Part shown: positions 33,709 to 42,600 of the stretch, piece after piece
Layout: the number at the start of each line of letters is the position of its first letter
How positions within the stretch are numbered: the first letter of the stretch is position 1
NCBI GenBank assembly: GCA_016209885.1
Contig: JACQVF010000085.1
Span: forward strand, 1-48,988
Source of the DNA: Gemmatimonadota bacterium
Lineage (GTDB): Bacteria > Gemmatimonadota > Gemmatimonadetes > Longimicrobiales > Gaopeijiaceae
Direction of reading: 5' to 3'
DNA length: 48,988 nt
Program-made: the position numbers and the translations under genes
The notes under the pieces: generated by a model
Told to the model about the DNA's origin: nothing
Database searches by the model: none
The model's input: the letters and a program-made list of their open reading frames with translations, nothing else

Positions 33709-34908
33709 TCACGAGTCCGCCAGGGAGGTCGGGCCTCGGGACCGGGCCGCCAGCTCGGCTTGGACCCTGGCCAGGACGTCCAGAGGTCGGGCGCTGAGGG
33801 CCCGTGCCGCCGCCAGCACGTCTTCGAACTCGGGTTTGTACCGGACTCGCCCGTCCGGCAGTGTTGCGCACTTCACGCGAATGCGGTGTCCCTCCCACCC
33901 GACCTCGGTGACCTCACGGGCGAGTCGCTCGCGCCGCACCGGCCAGTAGCGCACGCCGATCGTGGAAGTGCCGAGGAACAGCTCTCTCGTCACCGCAGCC
34001 AGGGCCGGCTCGGGCACCAGAGCTTCTATCCGGATCCCGAGCCTGCCCTTCTTCATGTTCACGGGAATCATCACGACGTCCAGCGCCCCCGCTTCGGCGA
34101 GCATTTCCCGCACCGCCGGAAGGTACTCGGGGTCATGGTCGTCCATATCCGCCTGCACCAGGAAGAGATCGGGCTCGATCCCTTCCTCGGAAACCTCCAC
34201 CTCAAGCACGCGCAGCACATTCGGCCGGTCGTGCGGGTTCCGCGTACCCGCGCCGTAGCCGGTCCGCCGCAGTGTCACGGCCTGGGTGGCCGGGGGTCTC
34301 CCGTCCGTGAGCACCCGCAGGATCGCCGCGCCCGTGGGCGTCGTGCACTCCGCATCGACGCCGATGTCGCGAAGCTCCATCCCCTTGAGCAGCTCCAGCG
34401 TCGCGGGTGCGGGAAGCGGAAACGCCCCATGGGCGATCTTCACCTCCCCGCGGCCCACCGCCACGGGCCGGGTATAGAAGCGCTCGGCCCCCAGCGCCTC
34501 CACGGCCGCCATGGCGCCCACCACGTCCACGATAGCGTCGAGGGCGCCCACCTCGTGGAAATGCACGTGGCTAGGATCGTTCCCGTGGACGCGGGCCTCA
34601 GCACCCGCGATGGCCTGGAACGCTGCCCCAGCGCGCACTCGTACGCTCTCGGATACCGGCAGTCCAGCCACCACCTGGAGCACCTGGCCGAGCGTCCGAT
34701 GCGGCTCGTGCTCGGGCGTCGCGACGACCACGTACGGAGCGGCGATTCCCGCCCGCTTCACCCGGTCGACCCGCACCGTCACCCCCTCGAGCCCAAACTG
34801 CTCCACGAGCGCCACAAGCCACCCGGGTTCGAGCCCCAGGTCCACCAGGGCACCCAGGGTCATGTCGCCGCTGATCCCGGCGAACGGGTCGAAGATCAGC
34901 CCGCGCAC
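33709..34908 (-). CDS. larC: Nickel-pincer cofactor insertion protein LarC
   Basis: A 399-residue protein of the LarC (DUF111) family, which inserts nickel into the pyridinium bisthiocarboxylate nucleotide cofactor of lactate racemase-type enzymes. Diagnostic segments are FDPFAGISGDMTLGALVDLG at the N-terminus, DPSHVHFHEVGALDAIVDVVG and ECTTPTGAAIL. The gene is a single uninterrupted frame; in some lactobacilli LarC is made by a programmed frameshift. larB and larE are not in this window, so it cannot be called a working pathway here. Start GTG 34908 has no strong ribosome-binding site. Confidence 0.9.
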   Translation of the reverse strand: MRGLIFDPFAGISGDMTLGALVDLGLEPGWLVALVEQFGLEGVTVRVDRVKRAGIAAPYVVVATPEHEPHRTLGQVLQVVAGLPVSESVRVRAGAAFQAIAGAEARVHGNDPSHVHFHEVGALDAIVDVVGAMAAVEALGAERFYTRPVAVGRGEVKIAHGAFPLPAPATLELLKGMELRDIGVDAECTTPTGAAILRVLTDGRPPATQAVTLRRTGYGAGTRNPHDRPNVLRVLEVEVSEEGIEPDLFLVQADMDDHDPEYLPAVREMLAEAGALDVVMIPVNMKKGRLGIRIEALVPEPALAAVTRELFLGTSTIGVRYWPVRRERLAREVTEVGWEGHRIRVKCATLPDGRVRYKPEFEDVLAAARALSARPLDVLARVQAELAARSRGPTSLADS

Positions 34909-34936
34909 AGGGATTTGTGCATAAACATAAACCTAA

Positions 34937-34965
34937 ATTTTAAGAACATCTCGGCCCCGGGTCAA
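34937..34965 (-). promoter_or_regulatory. Sigma-70 promoter of larC
   Basis: TTGACC (34965-34960), a spacer of exactly 17 bases and TAAAAT (34942-34937), in an AT-rich patch. A start site near 34930 would give a leader of about 22 bases to GTG 34908. It lies 23 bases after the gltX stop, so larC can be transcribed alone. Confidence 0.72.
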
Positions 34966-34969
34966 ACGT

Positions 34970-34990
34970 CTATCTCGCTTACGTCGCTCA
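34970..34990 (-). repeat. 9-bp spaced stop-codon array after gltX
   Basis: After the gltX stop TGA (34990-34988), the same frame has TAA exactly 9 bases later (34981-34979) and TAG 18 bases later (34972-34970). The three stops share the step of 9 bases with partial unit similarity. Confidence 0.75.
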
Positions 34991-36427
34991 CGCCACGTGA
35001 CCCCGCACGGCTTCCAGCCGCGCTATCGCCTCCTCCGGTCCGAGCGCCGCCAGTACCTTGACTAGCTCGGGGCCGCTCTCGGCCCCGGTGATTGCGCGGC
35101 GCAGCGGGTGGAACAGGCGAAAGCCCCGCACGCCGATCTCGCGGCCGACCTCGCGAAGAGCGGAGGCGATCGCATCCTCGGTCCACGGCTCCAGCCGACC
35201 CAGCGCACGACGGGCGCTTTCCAGGATTCGCAGCGCCTCCTGGTCCGCGCCTAGCTCCGCCGCTGCCGCGGCGAGCGTGGCCGAGTCCCTCGGGGAGAAT
35301 GGAGCCAGCACGTCGTTGATCTCCGCGAACGTGTGGAGGTGGGAGCGAACGGCGGCTACGGCGGTGGCGAGGGCGGGGCCATCGAGCGAAACCCGGGTTC
35401 GGTCGATCCACGGGCGCAGCGCGTCCACGAGAGTGTCGAGCGGCATCGCGTCGATGTGGCGCGCCGAGAGCCAGCGGAGCTTCTCCAGGTCGAAGACGGC
35501 ATCGCTCTCTCTCGCGCGCGCGAAGGTGGTGTCGGCGATCAGGCGCTCTCGGGTCAAGAACTCCTCGCCGGTGGGAGAGGACCAGCCCAGGAGGGAGAGG
35601 TAGTTCACCACTGCGTCCGGGTGGTAGCCGGCGGCTCGAAGCTCGGCGACCGGTGCCGCGGCCTCCCGCTTCGACAGCTTGCGCCGGTCCGCGCCCAAGA
35701 CCATGGGCAGGTGGGCGAAGCGCGGGCGCGGGAAGCCGAGAGCGTCGAACAGGACGGCGTGCTTCGGCGTGTTCGACAGGTGGCCCACGCCGCGGATGAC
35801 GTGCGTGATCCGCATGAGTGCGTCATCCACGACGACCGCGAAGTTGTACACTGGACGCCCGTCGGCACGCAGGATCACGAAGTCGCCGAACTCCTCGGCC
35901 GCGAATGAGACCGCCCCCTTGATCTCGTCCACGACCTCGATACGGCCTAACGGCATGCGGAACCGAATGGCCGGCACACGGCCCTCGGCCTCCAGACGCT
36001 GCCGCTGCGCCTCCGTCAGGTCACGGCAGCGCCCCGAGTAGTGGACGGGGTCCGTGTCAGCGGCGTCTCGCCAACGGTTGCCGCCCAACTCGTCGGGGCT
36101 GCAGTAGCAGCGGTAGGCCTTTCCCGCCTGCACGAGCTCTTCCGCGTGCCGGCGGTAGAGCGGCAGCCGCTCGCTCTGGCGGTACGGGCCGGCCGGGCCG
36201 CCCACGTCGGGACCCTCATCCCAGTCGAGCCTCAGCCAGCGCAGGTCCTCCAGGATGGCGGCCTCGGCGCCCGGCAGGTTCCGCTCGGGATCGGTGTCCT
36301 CGACGCGAAGGAGAAAAGCACCGCCATGGTGGCGGGCGAACAGCCAGTTGAAGACGGCGATGCGCACGTTCCCCACGTGCAGTGCGCCGGTGGGACTGGG
36401 CGCGAAGCGAGTCCTGACCTGGTCCAC
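34988..36427 (-). CDS. gltX: Glutamate-tRNA ligase
   Basis: A 479-residue class I aminoacyl-tRNA synthetase that charges tRNA with glutamate. The HIGH-type motif is PSPTGALHVGN at the N-terminus and the KMSKS-type motif is DRRKLSKRE near residue 245. It also shows RFRMPLG and YNFAVVVDDALMRITHVIRG. The C-terminal helical part is typical of bacterial enzymes. The GTG at 36427 is the start. It is transcribed with uvrC, which ends 24 bases upstream. Whether it also mischarges tRNA-Gln cannot be read here. Confidence 0.95.
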   Translation of the reverse strand: MDQVRTRFAPSPTGALHVGNVRIAVFNWLFARHHGGAFLLRVEDTDPERNLPGAEAAILEDLRWLRLDWDEGPDVGGPAGPYRQSERLPLYRRHAEELVQAGKAYRCYCSPDELGGNRWRDAADTDPVHYSGRCRDLTEAQRQRLEAEGRVPAIRFRMPLGRIEVVDEIKGAVSFAAEEFGDFVILRADGRPVYNFAVVVDDALMRITHVIRGVGHLSNTPKHAVLFDALGFPRPRFAHLPMVLGADRRKLSKREAAAPVAELRAAGYHPDAVVNYLSLLGWSSPTGEEFLTRERLIADTTFARARESDAVFDLEKLRWLSARHIDAMPLDTLVDALRPWIDRTRVSLDGPALATAVAAVRSHLHTFAEINDVLAPFSPRDSATLAAAAAELGADQEALRILESARRALGRLEPWTEDAIASALREVGREIGVRGFRLFHPLRRAITGAESGPELVKVLAALGPEEAIARLEAVRGHVA

Positions 36428-36451
36428 GTGGTCTCCAATCGGTCCGTTGAG

Positions 36452-38278
36452 TCAGCGGCCCAGGTACTCCAGCACCCGGTGGGCCAGCACGGCGCTGAAG
36501 CCCGGCAGCCTGGCGATTTCTTCCGGCCGCGCCTCGCGGATTGAGCGCACGGAGCCGAATCGCTGGAGCAACGCCTGCTGCCGGCGTGGGCCGATCCCCG
36601 GGATCTCGCTGAGCTCACTCCAGAGGGTGCGTCGCCGCCGCAGCTTGCGGTTGTACAGGACGGCGAAGCGGTGGGCCTCGTTGCGGACGCGCTGGAGCAG
36701 GTGGAGCGCGCGGCTTCGGCCGCTCAGGCGCAGGGGCATGGGGGAGCCCGGCACATAGATCTCTTCCTCGCGCTTTGCCAGCGCGACCACGTGGACGTCA
36801 CCGAAACCCTGCCCCCGAAGCGCCCCGAGGGCGGCACTGAGCTGACCCTTTCCGCCGTCGATGACCGCCAGCTCCGGGACAGACCGCCCCTCCTCGATGC
36901 GTCGCCGGAAGTAGCGCGTCACCGCCTCGGCTATGGAGCGGCAGTCGTCGTTCCCCCAGTCGCCACGGATACGCATGCGCCGGTACTCGGCCTTGTAGGG
37001 CTCGCCGTTCTCGAACACGGCGGCGCTGGCCACGGTCTCGGAGCCCTGGGTATGGGAGACGTCGAAGCACACCATGAGCCGTGGTACCACCTTGAGCCCC
37101 AGCCGCTCCTGAAGATCATAGAGCGCCGCGTCGGGATCGGCGCGCTCCAGCGCCCGCGAGCTCCCGGCCACCTGCTCCTCCAGGCGCAGCCGCGCGTTCT
37201 CGTTCGCCAGCTCGATGAGCCGCAGCTTCTCGCCCCGCTGCGGCACCCGCATCTGTACGCGCCGCCCGGCCGCGCTCGAGAGGACCTCCTCGAAAAGCCG
37301 GCGGTCGTCGACGTCGGCCGGGAACAGGATTTCGCCCGCCAACCCCGTCGTGCCCTGCTCGCCGCGGCCGAGGTAGAAACGCCCGGCGAGTGCGGCTAGC
37401 AGGTCGGCGTCGCGCTCGTCCTCGATCTTCCGGAATCGGTGGCTTTCCAGCCCGAGGAGCACCCCCCGCCGCACGCGGAGGACCACCCCGCAGGCGAACC
37501 CGCCGTCGCGGGCAAGGCCCACGACATCCAGGTCGCCGCCGCCCACCCGCTGCACCCGCTGCTGGGCCGCGAGGGCATCGAGCCCGGAGAGAACGTCCCG
37601 CAGATGCGCGGCCCGCTCGAAATCCAGGGCGGTCGCCGCCTTGCCCATCTGCGCGGCCACCCGCCCCCTCACCGCCTCTACGTCCCCCTCCAGCACGCGC
37701 AGGATCTCGTCGATCATCTCGCGGTACGACCGCTGATCCTGGAGCCCGACGCACGGCGCCCGGCACCGCCCGATGTGGTAGTCCAGGCACGGGCGCTCGG
37801 GAGCCTCCCGGGGGAGATCGTACCGGCAGGAGCGGACCGTGTACAGACGCTTGATGACCTGCAGCGCGTGGCGCATAGCGCCCACCTGGGTGTACGGACC
37901 GAGGTAGCGCGACCGGTCGTTCACGACGCGTCGCGTCACGTACACCCGCGGGAAGGGCTCCGCGATCGTCACCTTGATGTACGGATACCGCTTGTCGTCC
38001 CGGAGCTGGATGTTGAACCGCGGGCGGTGGATCTTGATGAGGTTCGCTTCCAGGATGAGCGCCTCGGCTTCCGAGCCCACCACGATGGTGTCCACCGCAG
38101 CCGAGCGGCGCACGAACTCTCGGGTCTTGATGGAGCCGTCCGCGTCGCTCCGGAAGTAGCTGCGAACCCGGGCCCGCAGTGACTTCGCCTTGCCGACGTA
38201 GAGGATCTCGCCGTTCGCGTCCTTCAACAGATAGACGCCCGGACGCGCGGGTAGACGACCCAGTTCCTCGATGCGCAT
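36452..38278 (-). CDS. uvrC: Excinuclease ABC subunit C
   Basis: A 608-residue subunit of the UvrABC nucleotide-excision repair nuclease, which cuts on both sides of a DNA lesion. The GIY-YIG type N-terminal domain reads GVYLLKDANGEILYVGKAKSL. A UVR segment (MGKAATALDFERAAHLRDVL) lies in the middle. The RNase H-like part follows (VCFDVSHTQGSETVASAAVF, VIDGGKGQLSAAL). A helix-hairpin-helix pair is at the end (SEIPGIGPRRQQALLQRFGS). ATG 38278 is the likely start; a GTG at 38293 adds five residues. It follows murJ closely. Confidence 0.94.
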   Translation of the reverse strand: MRIEELGRLPARPGVYLLKDANGEILYVGKAKSLRARVRSYFRSDADGSIKTREFVRRSAAVDTIVVGSEAEALILEANLIKIHRPRFNIQLRDDKRYPYIKVTIAEPFPRVYVTRRVVNDRSRYLGPYTQVGAMRHALQVIKRLYTVRSCRYDLPREAPERPCLDYHIGRCRAPCVGLQDQRSYREMIDEILRVLEGDVEAVRGRVAAQMGKAATALDFERAAHLRDVLSGLDALAAQQRVQRVGGGDLDVVGLARDGGFACGVVLRVRRGVLLGLESHRFRKIEDERDADLLAALAGRFYLGRGEQGTTGLAGEILFPADVDDRRLFEEVLSSAAGRRVQMRVPQRGEKLRLIELANENARLRLEEQVAGSSRALERADPDAALYDLQERLGLKVVPRLMVCFDVSHTQGSETVASAAVFENGEPYKAEYRRMRIRGDWGNDDCRSIAEAVTRYFRRRIEEGRSVPELAVIDGGKGQLSAALGALRGQGFGDVHVVALAKREEEIYVPGSPMPLRLSGRSRALHLLQRVRNEAHRFAVLYNRKLRRRRTLWSELSEIPGIGPRRQQALLQRFGSVRSIREARPEEIARLPGFSAVLAHRVLEYLGR

Positions 38279-38296
38279 GCCGCCAGAACCCACGAC

Positions 38297-39889
38297 CTAC
38301 GGAGCCTGGGCGATAGGCCCGCCGGTCCCGCCGGTCCCGCGGGTCCCACAGCCCAGGAGCTGCGCGAGCCCGAGGTATACTACCCCGAACGGGATGAGCG
38401 TTCCGAAGGCGCGGGCCACCGCGTGAAGTTGCGGTAGCAGGGCGAGTGCCAGGAGCCCAGCGACCGTGGCCCCCGCCCCTGCGCCAAGGATCGGCAGTAC
38501 CGCACGCGGGCGCGGGCCGTGCGGGCCGATGGACACCCGGAGTGCCCGCCGCAGGAGCGCCAGCTCGATCCAGGCCGCGATCCCCGTGGCCACGCTGAGC
38601 CCGGCGGCGCCGAGCCCGAACTCGCCCACTCGCAGCCGGTCGAGGGGGAACATGAACGCCAGCCCCAGCGTGGCGGCCACGGCGACCCGGAGGAAGGCGA
38701 TCCGGGCGGGCGTGCGCGTGTCCCGCAGCGCGTAGAATGCCGACGAGAGGAGCCGGGCCGACGTCGTCGCCAGCAGGCCCAGCGTGTAGCCCGCCAGCAC
38801 CACGTATACCAGGAACGTGTCGCCCGAGCCGAAATCGCCCGTCTGGTAGAGGGCTGCTACGATCACGTCACCCAGGAAGAGGTAGCCGAAGACCGCGGGT
38901 GTCACCAGGAAGGTGATCCGCTCGAGGCCGGCCGAGACCCGCTCCGCGAGCAGGGACGCGGACTCACTGCGCCGCCGCGAGAGTTCCGGCAGCTCCGCGG
39001 CAGCCACGGACATGCCGAAGAGGCTGATGGGGAGCATATAGAGCACCTGAGCGTACCCGAGCGCCGAGAGCGCACCTACCGTCAGGAGGCTCGCCAGCAG
39101 GTAGTCAACCCATCCACTGATCTGCACGACGCCCCGCGCCGCGAGGACCGGCGTGAAGCTGCGCATCGCCTCGCGCACCCCGGGCGCAGACAGGGAGAAC
39201 GCAAGGCGGAAACGCCGCAGGTGGCGTGCTACCCACGGGACCTGGAAGGCGAACTGCAGGATGCCGCCGGCCAGGGCCGCCCACGCCAGCGACACGACTA
39301 GCTCGCCGCCCGCGAGCTGCGCGCCCAGCGCGACGAGCGTGGCGATCATGGCCGCATTCCACAGGACGGGCGCGACATAAGAGACGAAGAAGCGCCGGTG
39401 ACTGTTGAGCACCGCCAGCGCCCATGCGGACAGAACGAGGGTACCCGTCATGGGGAAGAGGATCCGCACCATGGTTACGGTCACGGCCCGCCGCTCGCTG
39501 GTGAACCCCGGGAGAAACGCGGACACGAGGATTGGCGCGAAAAGAATGCCCGCGAGTGCGAGGACGGTCGCCACGACGAGCAGGAGCCCGAAGATCGCCC
39601 CGGCGAAGCGACCCGCCTCCTCTTCCCGTCCCTGCTCGATCAGCTCGGAATAGATCGGGATGAACGCCGCGCTCAGCGTCCCTTCGCCCAGGAGGTTCTG
39701 GAGCACGTTCGGCATGCGCAGAGCGCCCCGAAAGGCGTCCGCGAAAAGCGAATTGCCAAAGTACTGGGCGAAGATGCGCTCGCGGATGAGCCCCGCGATC
39801 CGAGAGAGCAGAATCCCCGCGGCCACCCGGGCGGGGGCGCGCGCCTCAGCCACGCCGCGCAAGAGGCCGGCGTCAGCGCGTATCCTCAC
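38297..39889 (-). CDS. murJ: Lipid II flippase MurJ
   Basis: A 530-residue membrane protein with about 14 spans of the MATE/MOP superfamily. MurJ moves lipid II across the inner membrane for peptidoglycan synthesis. Conserved MurJ segments are SRIAGLIRERIFAQYFG, NVLQNLLGEGTLSAAFIPIY, QISGWVDYLLASLL and ALRDTRTPARIAF. The GTG at 39889 overlaps the small coiled-coil gene by 17 bases. The C-terminal tail (GTRGTGGTGGPIAQAP) is encoded by a 9-bp repeat (38317-38343). Confidence 0.93.
   Translation of the reverse strand: MRIRADAGLLRGVAEARAPARVAAGILLSRIAGLIRERIFAQYFGNSLFADAFRGALRMPNVLQNLLGEGTLSAAFIPIYSELIEQGREEEAGRFAGAIFGLLLVVATVLALAGILFAPILVSAFLPGFTSERRAVTVTMVRILFPMTGTLVLSAWALAVLNSHRRFFVSYVAPVLWNAAMIATLVALGAQLAGGELVVSLAWAALAGGILQFAFQVPWVARHLRRFRLAFSLSAPGVREAMRSFTPVLAARGVVQISGWVDYLLASLLTVGALSALGYAQVLYMLPISLFGMSVAAAELPELSRRRSESASLLAERVSAGLERITFLVTPAVFGYLFLGDVIVAALYQTGDFGSGDTFLVYVVLAGYTLGLLATTSARLLSSAFYALRDTRTPARIAFLRVAVAATLGLAFMFPLDRLRVGEFGLGAAGLSVATGIAAWIELALLRRALRVSIGPHGPRPRAVLPILGAGAGATVAGLLALALLPQLHAVARAFGTLIPFGVVYLGLAQLLGCGTRGTGGTGGPIAQAP
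38317..38343 (-). repeat. 9-bp tandem repeat in murJ 3' end
   Basis: Three 9-bp units, reading gggaccggc or a variant on the minus strand, encode Gly-Thr-Gly or Gly-Thr-Arg at the C-terminus of MurJ just before the stop. The unit length matches the stop-codon arrays elsewhere in the window. Confidence 0.75.
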
Positions 39890-40160
39890 CGGGAGGAAGG
39901 GCCTCGCGCTGTGAACTGCGTCCTTCCGTGAGGAGCTTGTGGAGGAACTGGCTCTCCTCCTCCAGCCGCTGAAGCTCCCGGCCCAGCCGCTCTACCTCCC
40001 CCTCCAGATAGGCGAGCCGCTCCGCCAGCAGCCGGCCCGCTTCCCCGCTGTCCCCGCGGCCGTGCTCCAGACGTGCCGCCACCGCACGCCCCACGTGGGA
40101 GTCCAGAATGATCGCCAGGATCGGGATCAGGAGGGCCAGGATCAGGATGAGTTGCCACAT
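39873..40160 (-). CDS. Small membrane protein with coiled coil
   Basis: A 95-residue protein with one N-terminal membrane segment (WQLILILALLIPILAIILDS) and a charged helical tail with heptads (LEGEVERLGRELQRLEEESQFLHKLL) typical of a coiled coil. It does not resemble a catalytic family; its organisation is reminiscent of PspB-like or small tethering proteins. The ATG at 40160 is clear. It overlaps the murJ start by 17 bases, so it is translated with murJ and might be a partner of the flippase (inference). Confidence 0.7.
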   Translation of the reverse strand: MWQLILILALLIPILAIILDSHVGRAVAARLEHGRGDSGEAGRLLAERLAYLEGEVERLGRELQRLEEESQFLHKLLTEGRSSQREALPPGEDTR

Positions 40161-40385
40161 GGCGATTCACTAAGTTACGGCAATCCGTCCAAGGGGCAAC
40201 GGATCCCCGCGCGGGCGAGGGGACGAGCAGACGACGTTGCTGTGGCGTCGCGGCAAACCGTGAGACTCCGAGTCCGTCATTCTTTACCTCATCCGGACTG
40301 CGAAGGTCCTCCCTCCGCGGAAGGGAATTGCGAGCGGGGCGCGGCAGGAGCGATGAAGTTCGCACCCTTGGGCCCGCCAACCCGG

Positions 40386-42020
40386 CTACCCGCGAGCTCC
40401 ACACTCGATGCCGCGCCATTGAGGTGAGCTGCGAGCCAGGGCCACCTCGAAGCGGTCCAGGATGATCGGAAGGAGATCCGCGCCGTAGCGAACCAGATAG
40501 TAGAACACGTTGAGCACTCGCTCCTGCGGCTTGCCCTCGGGGAACAGATGTGCCTGCGCTTTCGCAACCTGACTCAGAGCGATCTCATCCTGGCGCTTCA
40601 GCGCCTGCACGATCTTCTTCTCCAGCTCCTCGAACGCCGCCAGCGACTCGTTCCGTGCGTGAGTCACAGGGCCCTTGAGCGTCGAGTCGATCTTCCTGGC
40701 TGCCTCCAGGAGTTGGGCCGCGCCCTCGACGATCCCCCCCTGGAGCGCATCCATGACTTCTCGGATGGCTTCCGGGATCTCCTTCCGGGCGATCTCGCTC
40801 TCTAGCTCCGGAAGCGGCCGGGCGAGTTCCCGCGCTTCCAGCTCGAACTTGTCCAGCACCTTCCGGGTCTTCGCCTCCACGAGCAGCACCGAGAAGCGCG
40901 GGAAGATGAGCGGCATCTGGATGGCGTGGGCGTCGAACAAGCAGCCGATCTGCGCATAGTAGCTCAGCTCCGCGGGACCGGCCACGTAGGCGAGCACGGG
41001 GAATACCGTGCTTTCCACTACTGGGCGGAGCAGAACGTTGGGGCTGAACCGGGATGGCTCTTCCGTAAGAACTCGCCCCAGCTCGGCCGCAGCGATGCGC
41101 AGCCCGGAGCGCCGCAACCGGTATGCCCCCTCCTCCTGGAAGACCCGCTCCCGGCCTAGCGGTCCATTCAGGAAAAGGTTGAGGGCGCCCTCCAGCACCG
41201 GGACCTGGGCATGGTACCCCGCCGCCACCAGTCGCGCCGAGTGCTCGCGGAGCCGCGCTTCCTGGGCCGACGCCGCTTCCACCTCGCGTCGGAACACCGC
41301 CGCTGAGCCTGACTTCACCACGGGGTCCGCGGCGTCGACGAGGAGCAGGTCGAACGGTTCCAACAGCGCGGCGAGCACCTCGTGAAATGCATCCGCGAGG
41401 GTTCGGCCCGCGCGATACGCCTTTCGAAGAAGCTTGAAATGGCGCTCGCTAAACTCCGTGCCAGGAAGAAACTGAATGAACCGATCGACCACAGATTCGA
41501 TGGGAGGGCCCAGAGCACGGCCGTGGATGGGAAGCGCGAGGTCATCCGGCGGCTCCACCGCCACACGCTGTAGCTCGTTCTGGACGTCGAGGATGGTCGC
41601 GTGGTTTACCTCGGCCCAGTCATGATCCTCCGAAGCGATCCAGAAGAGCGGTAGCACCGGCAGCTCGAGCTCCCGCTCCAGGGTCTCCGCGAGGCGTACC
41701 GCGCTGAGCGCCTTGTACACGGTGTAGAGCGGGCCGGTGAAGAGGCCTGGTTGCTGCCCCGTGGTAACGAAGGCGCCGCCCTCCTCCACGAAGCGCGCGA
41801 GCCGCTCCCGGGCGCGTGTGGAGGTAGGACGGATGGCGGCTGCACACCGGGCGCGGCGCTCGCGGTCGAAGCGGGCGCCCAGCTCTTCGCTTTTCCGCCG
41901 GTACGCCTCACGGTCCCACGGCGATCCTGAATAGAACGCGGCCAGTGCCGGCTCCAGGCTGAGGTAATCCTGCACGAGCCGCGATCCTTCGATGGGTCCG
42001 ACGAGAATCTCGAGGTTCAG
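40386..42020 (-). CDS. bshC: Bacillithiol synthase BshC
   Basis: A 544-residue enzyme of the BshC family, which adds cysteine to GlcN-malate to make bacillithiol. Its signature VTTGQQPGLFTGPLYTVYKA is clear, with LFWIASEDHDWAEVNHA and FDLLLVDAADP. The first recognised GTG start at 41975 would cut the conserved N-terminus. Extending the frame upstream gives LNLEILVGPIEGSRLVQDY, which matches the start of family proteins (hydrophobic L-x-L then F/LVQ-x-Y). The only start-like codon there is CTG 42020, with GGGAGG 4 bases before it; an in-frame TAG occurs further up. No bshA or bshB is in the window. Confidence 0.87.
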   Translation of the reverse strand: MNLEILVGPIEGSRLVQDYLSLEPALAAFYSGSPWDREAYRRKSEELGARFDRERRARCAAAIRPTSTRARERLARFVEEGGAFVTTGQQPGLFTGPLYTVYKALSAVRLAETLERELELPVLPLFWIASEDHDWAEVNHATILDVQNELQRVAVEPPDDLALPIHGRALGPPIESVVDRFIQFLPGTEFSERHFKLLRKAYRAGRTLADAFHEVLAALLEPFDLLLVDAADPVVKSGSAAVFRREVEAASAQEARLREHSARLVAAGYHAQVPVLEGALNLFLNGPLGRERVFQEEGAYRLRRSGLRIAAAELGRVLTEEPSRFSPNVLLRPVVESTVFPVLAYVAGPAELSYYAQIGCLFDAHAIQMPLIFPRFSVLLVEAKTRKVLDKFELEARELARPLPELESEIARKEIPEAIREVMDALQGGIVEGAAQLLEAARKIDSTLKGPVTHARNESLAAFEELEKKIVQALKRQDEIALSQVAKAQAHLFPEGKPQERVLNVFYYLVRYGADLLPIILDRFEVALARSSPQWRGIECGARG

Positions 42021-42120
42021 AGCGCCTCCCGGGGTCTGCGATTCGCCACGAAGCTACACCGCCACCTGCCCCTCGCAAGGCTGGTCGGGGACGGCGCAGC
42101 GGGCTCGCTCTCTGGATGGT

Positions 42121-42600
42121 TCACCCGTATTCCTTGTGGTACGGCTCGCCGCGGAGGATCGTCCCGGCACGGTAGAGCTGCTCGGCAAGGACGACGCGGG
42201 CGAGTTCGTGCGGCAGCGTGAGCCGGGAGAGGGAGAGCTGCATTGCAGCACGGCTCAGCACTTCCTCCGAGAGCCCGAACGCGCCGCCCACCGCGAAAGT
42301 CACCCCCGGCCGGCCCGCGACCGCCAGCTCCTTGAGGTATGCTGCGAGCTCGCGGGAGCTCCGGGCCGTCCCGTGCCGTGTGACGGCCACGACCTCCAGC
42401 TCCTCGGGGATCCGGGCTACGATCCGCTCGCCTTCGGCGCGGCGTACGTCCTCCGCCTGCACCCGCGACCTCCTGGACGTTCCGGCCTGCACCTCGACGA
42501 CCTCGAGCTTCCAGTAGCGCGCAGCCCGGCGTTCGTATTCGTGCACCGCGGCTTCGTGTGGGCCGCGCACCGTGCCCACCGCCACGATCAGGACCGTCAT
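42121..42600 (-). CDS. rlmH: 23S rRNA pseudouridine-1915 methyltransferase RlmH
   Basis: A 159-residue SPOUT methyltransferase that modifies pseudouridine 1915 of 23S rRNA in the assembled ribosome. The family end YHKEY is exact, with FAVGGAFGLSEEVL and LSLSRLTLPHELARVVLAEQLYRA before it, forming the knotted SAM site. The ATG at 42600 overlaps the lpxK stop (ATGA). It is the last member of the lipid A operon run, and bshC follows after 100 bases. Confidence 0.95.
   Translation of the reverse strand: MTVLIVAVGTVRGPHEAAVHEYERRAARYWKLEVVEVQAGTSRRSRVQAEDVRRAEGERIVARIPEELEVVAVTRHGTARSSRELAAYLKELAVAGRPGVTFAVGGAFGLSEEVLSRAAMQLSLSRLTLPHELARVVLAEQLYRAGTILRGEPYHKEYG

Noticed and set aside
33709..34908. 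Programmed frameshift in larC
   Set aside because: The whole protein is in one open frame.
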